A DNA stretch of 32,486 nucleotides from Verrucomicrobiota bacterium (GCA_009886045.1 VFJO01000144.1:1-32486), one strand, 5' to 3'. Shown: positions 10,529 through 19,347, counted from the first letter of the stretch. The notes: a model not told the origin generated them from the sequence alone. Translations and numbers: made by a program.

Positions 10529-12832
10529 ATGAGGAAGTTCCTTCTCAGTCTCTGCCTTTTGGTTTTGGTGCCGCTTGCTCGCGCCCAGTTTGGCAATTTC
10601 GGCGACTCTCCCGTGGAAATCACGGCAGATGGCAATACGCGCTTTGACCAAGGCGTTGCGATTGCTGAAGACAACGTCCAGATTTACTACGGAAAATACA
10701 GCATCTTTTGCGACTACGCGGAGTATAACCCGGACACACGCGATGTTCTTCTGGTCGGCAACATCAGGGTCTACACTCCGGATCAGGTTCTCAGCGGGCA
10801 GCGTGCTTTGTTTAATTTGGAGAGTAAACAAATGCGTGCGCTTGAATTTTCGGGTGCCCAGTATCCGATGTTTTTTCAGGCTTTCAATCTGCGGGCCGTC
10901 TCGCCCAAGGAATTTCGAATTCGAGATGCATCCATTACGACTCATGACTCCTCGAAGCCGGATTTCCACGTTCGCCCGAGATCCATGCGATTCTACCCCG
11001 ACAGCCGCGTCATCCTGACAAATTCAACTCTCTACGTTGGCCAAACGCCAATTTTTTGGTTCCCCTACCTCTATGCCAACTTGGACAGCAGCGGGTTTGA
11101 GTTCCTGCCCGGATACGATTCGCGCTGGGGTGCCTACCTGCTCCTTGGCTATGGCTTTCCCATCGCTCCAGGCGTAAGTGGCAAGGTGCGCTTTGAGGAG
11201 AGAACTGAATTCGGGCCCTCCGCAGGCATTGACCTCGATATGAAATACGGCCCATCGAATCGGAACTTCGGCAAGCTTCGCAGTGATTATGTTTTTGAAA
11301 CGCAGGACGTGACCTCGGTGGAGGCTCCGGGAGAACCAGCGGAAACCGATACCATGAACCGCTATCGAGTCGCTTTCCAACAGAGACTTTTCATTGCGGA
11401 TGACATCTATGGAACAGCCGATATCAACGTGCTGAGCGATGTCGATTTTTTGGAAGATTTTTATCGGCGTGAATTTGCCACCGACCCGCAGCCGGATAAC
11501 TCCCTCTCTCTGACAAAGTGGGACGAAGTGTACACGCTGACTTTGCTCGGGCGTTGGCAGGTGAACGATTTTCAGGACGTGACGGAGCGCAAACCCGAGT
11601 TTGTTTTTGATTTCAAGCAGCACCCCTTTTTCGGCCTTCCAGTGCAATATGATGGTGAGACCGGGGTGGCTTCCTTGCGCCGGGCTTTTTCAAACAACCC
11701 TTCTTTTGGAGAAACTCAGTTTCCTGATTACTCCGCCACTCGCTTCGACACATTTCACCAATGGTCGCTCCCCTCAAAATTACTCGGGTGGCTTAATGTC
11801 ACACCCAAATTCGGTATTCGCGGCACCTATTATAGCCAAAGCGGTTCATTCATTGCTCCGGCAACCGGCAATACAGCGATCGACCCCGTCACAGGCGAGG
11901 TCACCACATTGCAAGAAACCGATGTGAGCAACCCGCTCAACGATCCTTCCCCAACGCTGGAAACCAAGGGCAGCGTTTTCCGTCCGATCGCGAATTACGG
12001 ACTCACAATTTCTACAAAAATGTCGCGTACTTTTGAGCAGGTTCAAAGCCGCTGGCTCGGTTTGGATGGTCTTCGGCATGTGGTCGAGCCGTACGTAAAT
12101 TACTCCGGCGTTTACAACATGGGTGAGAGTCCTGAAAATATTTACCAGTTCGACCGCGTTGTGCAATCTACCCAACTTCTGCCGATCGACTTCCCTCAAT
12201 TTACGGCGATTGATTCTTTGGATACTTGGAACATCGCGCGTCTTGGTGTCGGCCATAGACTTCAAACCCGTCGCAATAATACCACCTACCAGTGGTTCTC
12301 TCTCAATTCGTTCGTGGATGTTAATTTCGATAACCCTTACTCAGACGCCTCAATCTCAAACTTTTTCAACGTCATTCAATTCAACCCAGTTCCTTGGAGT
12401 TCTCTCGGCATTGCTTCCCAACTTCCGGCGGTCAACGAGGGATTCACCGAAGTGAATACCAACCTGAGCTTCATGCCCGCGCGTGATTTCCGTTTCTCAG
12501 TACGGCACCGCTACATTGATGGGAATCCAAATTTTTCCGACAATAGTCAGCTCGATTTTTACGCCTATTGGCGCATCAACGACAACTGGAGCGTGAGCCT
12601 CTACGAGCAATACGAATTTGTTACGAAGATCATGCAATACCAACGCTATTTCATCAACCGCGACTTGACCAGTTGGGTTGCTTCGATCGGTGCCGAGGTG
12701 CGTGACAATGAAGGCGGGGATCAGGAATTCGGTCTGCTCTTTATGATGACGCTCAAAGACGCGCCCCAGATCAGCCTGCCATTCAATTTTAGCCCTAGTC
12801 CCACCGAGCAACCTGCCGGTGCGGTTAATTGA
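10529..12832 (+). CDS. LptD/OstA-like outer-membrane LPS-assembly-type protein
   Basis: Signal peptide MRKFLLSLCLLVLVPLARAQ, OstA-like N-terminus (EITADGNTRFDQGVAIAEDNVQIYYGKYSIFCDYAEYNPDTRDVLLVGNIRVY), long beta-rich C-terminus (PYLYANLDSSGFEFLPGYDSRWGAYLLLGYGFPI). Start reset from 10394 to ATG 10529. Confidence 0.8.
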   Translation: MRKFLLSLCLLVLVPLARAQFGNFGDSPVEITADGNTRFDQGVAIAEDNVQIYYGKYSIFCDYAEYNPDTRDVLLVGNIRVYTPDQVLSGQRALFNLESKQMRALEFSGAQYPMFFQAFNLRAVSPKEFRIRDASITTHDSSKPDFHVRPRSMRFYPDSRVILTNSTLYVGQTPIFWFPYLYANLDSSGFEFLPGYDSRWGAYLLLGYGFPIAPGVSGKVRFEERTEFGPSAGIDLDMKYGPSNRNFGKLRSDYVFETQDVTSVEAPGEPAETDTMNRYRVAFQQRLFIADDIYGTADINVLSDVDFLEDFYRREFATDPQPDNSLSLTKWDEVYTLTLLGRWQVNDFQDVTERKPEFVFDFKQHPFFGLPVQYDGETGVASLRRAFSNNPSFGETQFPDYSATRFDTFHQWSLPSKLLGWLNVTPKFGIRGTYYSQSGSFIAPATGNTAIDPVTGEVTTLQETDVSNPLNDPSPTLETKGSVFRPIANYGLTISTKMSRTFEQVQSRWLGLDGLRHVVEPYVNYSGVYNMGESPENIYQFDRVVQSTQLLPIDFPQFTAIDSLDTWNIARLGVGHRLQTRRNNTTYQWFSLNSFVDVNFDNPYSDASISNFFNVIQFNPVPWSSLGIASQLPAVNEGFTEVNTNLSFMPARDFRFSVRHRYIDGNPNFSDNSQLDFYAYWRINDNWSVSLYEQYEFVTKIMQYQRYFINRDLTSWVASIGAEVRDNEGGDQEFGLLFMMTLKDAPQISLPFNFSPSPTEQPAGAVN

Positions 12833-12857
12833 TTTTTATCACATACAACAACAAGAC

Positions 12858-14162
12858 ATGAAACTCTGCATTATTGGTTCAGGATACGTCGGATTGGTCT
12901 CGGGAGCTTGCTTCGCGGAAGTCGGGCACTCGGTCATTTGCGTGGATAACAACGAAGCTAAAGTCCAGCAACTGCTCGCAGGTAAAATTCCGATTTATGA
13001 ACCCGGCTTGGAGGAATTGGTATTTCGTAACGTAGCTGCCAAGCGCCTGCAGTTCACCACCAGCATTGAACAGGGAGTTGATAATTCCGATGTGGTATTC
13101 ATTGCTGTTCCCACACCGCCCCAGCCAGATGGCAGCGTGGACCTCTCCTACATTGAGAAAGTAGCTCGCGAAATTGCTGCTGTCCTTAAGGAAGGCCAAT
13201 ACCGCGTGATCGTTGACAAGAGCACCGTGCCTGTGAAAACCGGTGAGAAGGTTGCCGATACGATCCGGCGCTACAATAAAACCAACGCGGAGTTTGATGT
13301 GGTGAGCAATCCTGAGTTCCTTCGCGAAGGTTGCGCTGTTCCGGATCTCATGAAGCCAGACCGCATCGTCATCGGTGGCAACAGCGAGCGCGCAGTGGCT
13401 CTCATGCAAAAAATCTATGAGCCATTCATGGCCCCTGTGCTCGTTACGGACATCAACTCTGCGGAATTGATCAAGCACGCTGCCAACTCGTTTCTTGCCC
13501 TCAAAATTTCCTACATCAATGCCGTTGCCCGAATTTGTGAAGCCAGCGGTGCCGATGTCGAGAAAGTCGCCGATGGCATTGGGATGGATCGCCGCATCGG
13601 TCGCAACTTCCTGAACGCCGGCATTGGTTATGGAGGATCCTGCTTCCCGAAAGATATCGCCGCCTTCATCGCCATCAGTGAAGACCTGGGAGTTCCCTTC
13701 ACGCTGCTCAAGGAGGTCGAAAAAATCAATTTCAGCCAGCGCGAGCGTTTCCTTGACAAGATTCGTGAAGCGCTCTGGGTACTCAAAGACAAAAAAATTG
13801 CCGTTTGGGGCCTCACCTTCAAACCTGATACAGACGACGTTCGTTCTTCCGTGGCGATTGATGTCGTCCGCGACCTTGTATCCGAAGGTGCCGAGGTGAC
13901 TGTCTATGATCCAAAGGGGACTGAAAAAGCTCTGGAGTACAAGCTCATCAATGGAGCCCGCGTCACGCATTCTCCTCTTGAGGCTGCCACAGGAGCCGAA
14001 GCCCTGATCATCGCAACAGAGTGGAAGGAATTTACCACAGTGGACCTCGCGGAACTTCGTAAGGTGATGCACACGCCGCTCATTTTCGACGGACGCAATA
14101 TCCTCGCTCCCGATACAGTGCGCGCCGCTGGCTTCCGATACACCAGCATCGGACGCAGCTAA
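12858..14162 (+). CDS. ugd: UDP-glucose 6-dehydrogenase
   Basis: MKLCIIGSGYVGLVSGACFAEVGHSVICVDNN, VFIAVPTPPQPDGSVDLSYIE, DKSTVPVKTGE, SNPEFLREGCAV, NAGIGYGGSCFPKDI (catalytic Cys), WGLTFKPDTDDVRSS. Confidence 0.95.
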   Translation: MKLCIIGSGYVGLVSGACFAEVGHSVICVDNNEAKVQQLLAGKIPIYEPGLEELVFRNVAAKRLQFTTSIEQGVDNSDVVFIAVPTPPQPDGSVDLSYIEKVAREIAAVLKEGQYRVIVDKSTVPVKTGEKVADTIRRYNKTNAEFDVVSNPEFLREGCAVPDLMKPDRIVIGGNSERAVALMQKIYEPFMAPVLVTDINSAELIKHAANSFLALKISYINAVARICEASGADVEKVADGIGMDRRIGRNFLNAGIGYGGSCFPKDIAAFIAISEDLGVPFTLLKEVEKINFSQRERFLDKIREALWVLKDKKIAVWGLTFKPDTDDVRSSVAIDVVRDLVSEGAEVTVYDPKGTEKALEYKLINGARVTHSPLEAATGAEALIIATEWKEFTTVDLAELRKVMHTPLIFDGRNILAPDTVRAAGFRYTSIGRS

Positions 14163-14207
14163 AAAAAAGGCAAAGGCAAGCGGCGTCGTGCCCGATCGGG
14201 AAGCCGA

Positions 14208-14774
14208 TTACGTCGCCAGAAACTTTTCGAGTTTCGAGCGCAGCTCGTCACGCGCACGGAAGAGAAGGCTCTTCACCGAGGGAACAGTCGTTTCCAAAAC
14301 GGCAGCTATTTCCTCGTAGCTGAGGTCCTCATACCTGCGAAGAACGAGGGCTAGGCGCTGCTGTTCCGGCAACGACGCAATCGCGGCGGAGATGGCAGCT
14401 TGCAATTCTTTTTCCTGAAGCTCCCGCCCAGGTTCAAGCAAGCCAACATCAGGGAACTCACGAGGGGACCCATCTTCGTGCTCCATCGGAACAAGTCGGG
14501 CGCGTGAGCGGCGGCGTGTCTCATTAAAAACAAGATTGCGTGTGATCGTAAGCAACCACGTGGTGAACTTTGCGGAAGCCACATAGCGAGGGGCACTTTG
14601 CCACACTCGGATAAAAACCTGTTGGGCCAAGTCCTCCGCCGTGCTCGTGTCGCCAAGCATTTTTGCAATCGTACCAATAACCCGCGATTGGTGGCGCTCG
14701 ATCAGTTCCTCAAAGGCACGCTCATCACCCGTCGCCGTTCGCTGCATGAGTTCGGCATCCTCGGCGGGCATCAT
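14208..14774 (-). CDS. RNA polymerase sigma factor, ECF subfamily
   Basis: Region 2 (FEELIERHQSRVIGTIAKMLGDTSTAEDLAQQVFIRVWQSAPRY...FTTWLLTITRNLVFNETRRRSR) and region 4 (SLPEQQRLALVLRRYEDLSYEEIAAVLETTVPSVKSLLFRARDELRSKL). Confidence 0.93.
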   Translation of the reverse strand: MMPAEDAELMQRTATGDERAFEELIERHQSRVIGTIAKMLGDTSTAEDLAQQVFIRVWQSAPRYVASAKFTTWLLTITRNLVFNETRRRSRARLVPMEHEDGSPREFPDVGLLEPGRELQEKELQAAISAAIASLPEQQRLALVLRRYEDLSYEEIAAVLETTVPSVKSLLFRARDELRSKLEKFLAT

Positions 14775-15613
14775 GAAAAAAGCGGGCTGCGTGTTGTAGC
14801 AATCTGTGCGCGAAAGGTCTGAAACGATTCGCCGAATTCCTCACGAACCCATTCTTCGATACCCTCGGCACCATCCCGAAGAATGGCAAAAATCGTGGAG
14901 CCGGAGCCGGACATCATCGCGGCGGAAACACCTGGGTGTTCCTGCAAGCCTCTTTTCAGTACGGGCAGGACGAGGTATTTGGAAAACACAGGAACCTCCA
15001 GATCGTTCATCAGAGGGATGGAACCATGAAGTTGTTGAAAAGTTGCAGCGGTTGTTTTCGACCCTGCCCAAGCCTGATACGCCCACCCGGTTGGAATCGG
15101 AAATGGAGGCTTCACCAAAAGAATTTCCGCTGTCGGCAAGGTGTCGAAGGGCTCGAGAATTTCCCCTCGCCCGCGACAGCGTGCGGGCTGTCCCCGAATA
15201 AAAAAAGGAACGTCGGATCCCAATGTCGCTGCGAGTCGCTCCAATTCAGCTGGAGCGAGGTTGGTTTTCAGAAGGTGGTTAAGCGCTACCAGCACGGACG
15301 CCGCATCGCTGCTGCCGCCGCCCAGTCCTGCTCCGTGCGGGATGTTTTTCTGAATATGAATCTCGACTCCGAAATCAAGCGCGATGTGCTCTGCAAATGC
15401 CGTCGCTGCTCGATGGGCCAGATTCGATTCGTCCGAGGGCACGCTCGGATCGCTGCAGCTCAGACGAATACCGGAATCCGATAGAAGACTAATCTCAATC
15501 ACATCGGCAAGGGTGATGGGGGCCATGAGCGTCTCGATCTCGTGGAATCCGTCATCACGTCGCCTCAACACACGGAGCGTGAGGTTGACTTTAGCTGGGG
15601 CCTCAATTGTCAT
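14771..15613 (-). CDS. ispE: 4-diphosphocytidyl-2-C-methyl-D-erythritol kinase
   Basis: GHMP kinase: MTIEAPAKVNLTLRVLRRRDDGFHEIETLM, KNIPHGAGLGGGSSDAASVLVALN, SDVPFFIRGQPARCRGRGE, MSGSGSTIFAIL. Start ATG at 15613; stop overlaps sigma-factor start (ATGA). Confidence 0.94.
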   Translation of the reverse strand: MTIEAPAKVNLTLRVLRRRDDGFHEIETLMAPITLADVIEISLLSDSGIRLSCSDPSVPSDESNLAHRAATAFAEHIALDFGVEIHIQKNIPHGAGLGGGSSDAASVLVALNHLLKTNLAPAELERLAATLGSDVPFFIRGQPARCRGRGEILEPFDTLPTAEILLVKPPFPIPTGWAYQAWAGSKTTAATFQQLHGSIPLMNDLEVPVFSKYLVLPVLKRGLQEHPGVSAAMMSGSGSTIFAILRDGAEGIEEWVREEFGESFQTFRAQIATTRSPLFS

Positions 15614-15634
15614 GCGGTCTCGAACTATCTTCGA

Positions 15635-16339
15635 ATGACTGCCTCCGCCAAAGAAAAAATCATCATCGCTGTGGATGCGCCAGACGCCGTCTCGGCTCTC
15701 CAACTCGTCGAACCCCTTGCAAGCGAGGGATGTCTTTTTAAAATCGGCCTCCAACTTTTTACGGCTGAGGGACCCTCGATTGTCTCAAAACTTCAATCCC
15801 TCGGTGCACGAATCTTCCTCGACCTCAAATTCCACGACATTCCCAATACGGCACGCGAAGCCGTTCATTCCGCTGTCCGCCTCGGTGTGGATATGACGAC
15901 AATTCACCTCTGCGGCGGGCCTCGGATGGTCTCTGAATCTGTATCAGCCGCCGAGGGGTCAAAAACCCTTGTTCTCGGCGTGAGCGTTCTGACCAGTATG
16001 GACGACCAGTCGCTCAGGGCCGTGGGAGTTCCCAGCACTGCAGAAGAGCAGGTTCTCCACCTCGCTCACATGGGCCTGCAATGTGGACTGCGAGGCATTG
16101 TGGCCAGTCCGCTTGAAATCCACCCGCTCCGTAAAAAATTTGGATCTCAACTCGTGATTGTGACTCCCGGTGTGCGTCCGCTGGGAAGTGATGCTGGCGA
16201 TCAAAAACGCATTATGACGCCTGGTGATGCCTTGCGCGCTGGCGCAGATTACTTGGTGATCGGACGTCCAATTACCGCTGCCGCCTCGCCTTTGGACTCC
16301 CTGCGAGCGATTGCTGCCGAGATGGAAGCGGCCCTCTGA
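15635..16339 (+). CDS. pyrF: Orotidine 5'-phosphate decarboxylase
   Basis: KIIIAVDAPDAVSALQLVEPL, FKIGLQLFTAEGPSIV, IFLDLKFHDIPNTA (catalytic DxKxxD-type), VTPGVRPLGSDAGDQKRIMTPGDALRAGADYLVIGRPIT. Start ATG 15635. Confidence 0.95.
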   Translation: MTASAKEKIIIAVDAPDAVSALQLVEPLASEGCLFKIGLQLFTAEGPSIVSKLQSLGARIFLDLKFHDIPNTAREAVHSAVRLGVDMTTIHLCGGPRMVSESVSAAEGSKTLVLGVSVLTSMDDQSLRAVGVPSTAEEQVLHLAHMGLQCGLRGIVASPLEIHPLRKKFGSQLVIVTPGVRPLGSDAGDQKRIMTPGDALRAGADYLVIGRPITAAASPLDSLRAIAAEMEAAL

Positions 16340-16343
16340 TTTT

Positions 16344-16704
16344 TCAAGGCTGCCGCGAGTGCGCGAAATGCACGCGGGGTAGAATGCAGTGCACGACCGG
16401 CGTCGCGAGAAGGCCGACGGTCACCACCACCACAAGAGTTCCGAAGAGACAGTAAAGGGAGGAAAAAATCTTCAGGGCATTTGAGGAATCGCGCTCGGTA
16501 TAAAGTGGCCCCGCGCAGCTCAACAGCATGCAAATCTCAAGAAATGCATCCAACCCAGTTCAGCCCGCCAATCGTTATATAGCTCGCTACCCCCACACAG
16601 AGCGCCAATATCATCATCATGAGTCCCAGCAGAAACTGCTGAAAAACCCGACCCGCAAAGACCCGCCCAGAGGCAAGGGGCTCCGTACGGTGCTCCCAGA
16701 ACAT
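16344..16704 (-). pseudogene. Frameshifted small two-TM (K+ channel-like, Ion_trans_2-type) membrane protein
   Basis: Minus strand from ATG 16704: MFWEHRTEPLASGRVFAGRVFQQFLLGLMMMILALCVGVASYITIGGLNWV(GCIS*). The next frame continues DAFLEICMLLSCAGPLYTERDSSNALKIFSSLYCLFGTLVVVVTVGLLATPVVHCILPRVHF to the stop at 16344. Removing one G from the GGG at 16554-16556 (CCC on +) gives one 119-aa ORF with two TM helices around a pore-helix-like segment. Confidence 0.65.
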
Positions 16705-16754
16705 CGTCTTAACAAACCTGTGGCCTCATTTCGGCCTCTCGTCAAACAGGCGAT

Positions 16755-17822
16755 TTAATCCAGCATCCGGAACGTGTCGGATTTCTGGATGCTTCGGATA
16801 AATGCCGCCGCCAACTTGGCTGCGTTTTTAGCATCTGCAAGCGAGATCATTTCCACCGGCGAATGCATGTAGCGGAGGGGCACCGAGATCAGTCCGCAGG
16901 TCACGCCATCCCGACTCGTATAGATCACATCGGCGTCCGTACTCGTACTGCGGGAGACCGCTTCATGCTGGAGTGGGATTTTGTGCTTCTCGGCGACTTC
17001 GATGAGGCGCTGCATGATGAGCGGGTGGTTCGCCGCCCCATGCGAAATCGCGGGCCCTTTCCCGAGTTCCACCAGACCATGTTCCTTCACGTTGATGCCC
17101 GGCGTGTCGGTGGCATGAGTGACATCAAAGACAATCGCAACAGATGGCCGGATGCGGTGCGCCGCCATCTGGGCACCGCGGCAACCGATTTCCTCCTGCA
17201 CCGCATTGACCGCATAGGTTGACGCATGCGGACGTTTTTTGTCCGCGTGGAGATCCTCCAGGATATTCGCCAGAATGAACCCGCCGATCCGGTTGTCCAA
17301 AGCTCGCCCGACGATGAGCCCATCGGAAAACTCGATCGCGTCATCGACAAAGACAGCCGGCGTTCCCACTCGGATGCCCAGCTTTTCGACATCCTTCGCC
17401 GAAGAGGCTCCCACATCGATGAAAAGTTCTCTCCACTCAGCGGGCTTATCCTTCGAAGTATCGCGGAGGTGAATCGCCGTGTTGCCGATCACGCCCTGCA
17501 CCGTCCCTTTCGACCCAAAAAGCCGAATCCTCCGCGCCGAGGCCAGCGTACGGTCGGATCCCCCAATCGGGCCCACCGCAAGAAACCCCTTCTCATCAAT
17601 ATGCCTCACAATAAATCCAATCTCATCCGCGTGCGCCTCCAGCATAACCCTCGGAGCCTTGGCCTCCGCCCCCTCCAGCACAGCCCAAGCATTCCCGTGG
17701 GCATCTGATTCCACCCGGTCCGCATGAGGCGTTACATTTTTGATCCAAAGGTGCTGACCGTCTTTTTCCCATCCCGACGGACTGGGCGTTGCAAGGATTT
17801 CAAGGAGGTTTTTCGTTTTCAT
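16755..17822 (-). CDS. M42-family metallopeptidase (aminopeptidase/endoglucanase-annotated family)
   Basis: MLEAHADEIGFIVRHIDEKGFLAVGPIGG, LDNRIGGFIL, AVNAVQEEIGCRGAQMAAHRIRPSVAIVFDVTHATDTPG, STDADVIYTSRDGVTCGLISVPLRYMHSPVEM metal-ligand blocks. Start ATG at 17822. Confidence 0.93.
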   Translation of the reverse strand: MKTKNLLEILATPSPSGWEKDGQHLWIKNVTPHADRVESDAHGNAWAVLEGAEAKAPRVMLEAHADEIGFIVRHIDEKGFLAVGPIGGSDRTLASARRIRLFGSKGTVQGVIGNTAIHLRDTSKDKPAEWRELFIDVGASSAKDVEKLGIRVGTPAVFVDDAIEFSDGLIVGRALDNRIGGFILANILEDLHADKKRPHASTYAVNAVQEEIGCRGAQMAAHRIRPSVAIVFDVTHATDTPGINVKEHGLVELGKGPAISHGAANHPLIMQRLIEVAEKHKIPLQHEAVSRSTSTDADVIYTSRDGVTCGLISVPLRYMHSPVEMISLADAKNAAKLAAAFIRSIQKSDTFRMLD

Positions 17823-17881
17823 AAAAAGTGAGTTTTCAATTAACAGAACGCCTCCCTCATCGCCAAACATTCCGCCTGCGC

Positions 17882-17918
17882 GGAGGAAATCACGGCGCTG
17901 ACGGAGCAGCGCCCTCCA
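17882..17918 (-). repeat. REP-like hairpin element, type R1 (copy A)
   Basis: GGCGCTG (17894-17900) ACGGAG CAGCGCC (17907-17913) CTCCA; on minus strand TGGAGGGCGCTGCTCCGTCAGCGCC. Confidence 0.85.
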
Positions 17919-17937
17919 CAGGACAAACTCGACTCAT

Positions 17938-19197
17938 TTAACTCAGCGCCGAGGCGTCAACCACCTCGAATGCAGCCATCGCGTATTTTTTTGAAAATGC
18001 ACTGCGTGCCCAACGCGCGCTGAGCGATTGACTCAAGCCCTCCTTCTCAGCCTCTGAAAGCGCCTTGAATTTCACCTCGGTCACGACAACTCCACCCCCC
18101 GAACTTCTGATGGAATCAAACTCCGCTGCCGCATCCCAGAGGCGTGCGGCACCTAAATGAGCTTCCCTGCACCAATCCTCAAAAATCCCTGCCGCATGGT
18201 CCCTCAAGAGCTTGTTTTTTTCCGCCTTCGAGAGCCGTCCCCAAGCCGTCCGGTTCGGGGAAAAAACGCGGAACCAAAAGCGGATCGCGGGATCCGCGAT
18301 GCGGTAGTGGATCCTTTTTGTGGTTCGCAGACTTTCCCCGTAGGGAATCTCCCGGTTCAACAGTGACGCATCGAGGAGTTGCTGGAGCACCCGCCCGAGA
18401 TTCGTTTGTGCCGTGCCGAGGCGCGCCGCGATCTCAGAGGTTTTCGCGGCCCCGCGCCCCACTGCCTCCAGCACAGAGAGCGGTACGATTCCTCCTACCC
18501 GCTCGTCACGCAGAATTCTAGCAGGTTCATCCTCAAGGTATCCGGGATTTCCGAAAAAAAGCTCCTCAGCGAGGTTCAGCGCCGTTCCGCCACCCGCCGC
18601 GAACTCCCAGTATTTGGGAACGCCGCCCACCAGTGAGAAGCGCGTGAACGATTCGATCTCTCCGCGCGGAAGCCCACAAGCCTCGCAGAAGGCTGTATAA
18701 TCCATCGGTCGGACTGCGAGGATTGCCCTCGCTCGTTGGTAAAGTGGTGCAGACCGGTTCAGGAAGCAGTCATTCATCGCGCTGGTGCTCGATCCCGAGA
18801 GAATCAGCGTGAAGCCCTCCGGTTTCCGGTGGTCCAACCACCGTTGGATCACGCTTGGCAGGGAGGGATCCGAGGCTGCCAAGTAGGGAAATTCGTCGAG
18901 GCACAAAACGGTGCGCTCTTTCCGCAAAGACAGTAGTTCGAAAAACTCGAGCCAATTTTTCGCGGTGATGTTTTCTGGCAGCGCACCCGCTACATCCCTC
19001 GCCACCTGCTCCAATTGGATTCCAGCCGATGCTTCAATGGCTTGACTGTAGAATCCACCCACACGACCCAACCATTCCGTTAGCAACCGCGTCTTGCCCA
19101 CCCGACGCCGCCCAAAAACCACTACCAGACCACCAGCCAAGGCCGCTTTTTCCAGCGCCTCGATCTCGTTTTTGCGATTGGTAAAAGAGAGAATCAC
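17938..19197 (-). CDS. AAA-family ATP-binding protein (ATPase_2 plus DUF234-like C-terminal domain)
   Basis: Walker A VVFGRRRVGKTRLLTEW, Walker B TVLCLDEFPYLA, SGSSTSAMNDCF, winged-helix-like ARLGTAQTNLGRVLQQLLDASLL, C-terminal nuclease-fold-like AAEFDSIRSSGGGVVVTEVKFKA. Confidence 0.88.
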   Translation of the reverse strand: MILSFTNRKNEIEALEKAALAGGLVVVFGRRRVGKTRLLTEWLGRVGGFYSQAIEASAGIQLEQVARDVAGALPENITAKNWLEFFELLSLRKERTVLCLDEFPYLAASDPSLPSVIQRWLDHRKPEGFTLILSGSSTSAMNDCFLNRSAPLYQRARAILAVRPMDYTAFCEACGLPRGEIESFTRFSLVGGVPKYWEFAAGGGTALNLAEELFFGNPGYLEDEPARILRDERVGGIVPLSVLEAVGRGAAKTSEIAARLGTAQTNLGRVLQQLLDASLLNREIPYGESLRTTKRIHYRIADPAIRFWFRVFSPNRTAWGRLSKAEKNKLLRDHAAGIFEDWCREAHLGAARLWDAAAEFDSIRSSGGGVVVTEVKFKALSEAEKEGLSQSLSARWARSAFSKKYAMAAFEVVDASALS

Positions 19198-19203
19198 GCA
19201 CGC

Positions 19204-19240
19204 ATTATGCTATCAGAACATTATGTTAGTCAAGCATAAT
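19204..19240. promoter_or_regulatory. Nested 37-bp dyad immediately upstream of the ATPase gene (candidate operator)
   Basis: ATTATGCT (19204-19211) / AGCATAAT (19233-19240) and inner AACAT (19217-19221) T ATGTT (19223-19227), both centred on 19222; lies 7-43 bp upstream of the ATPase start at 19197. Confidence 0.6.
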
Positions 19241-19242
19241 AA

Positions 19243-19330
19243 ATGGAGAGATCACCTTCGCCGCGCTCGCCTCCCGCTTCGCCACGCCTGCGCGCGGAAA
19301 ACCACGGCGCTGACGGAGCAGCGCCCTCCA
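19243..19330 (-). repeat. REP-like hairpin element, type R1 (copy B)
   Basis: GGCGCTG (19306-19312) ACGGAG CAGCGCC (19319-19325) CTCCA; inverse TGGAG at its left end (about 19243). Confidence 0.85.
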
Positions 19331-19347
19331 TGGCGTTCGGTTCCGCG

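Noticed and set aside
12879-14072. 397-aa antisense ORF within ugd
   Set aside because: Mirrors ugd coding bias and shows no family signature.
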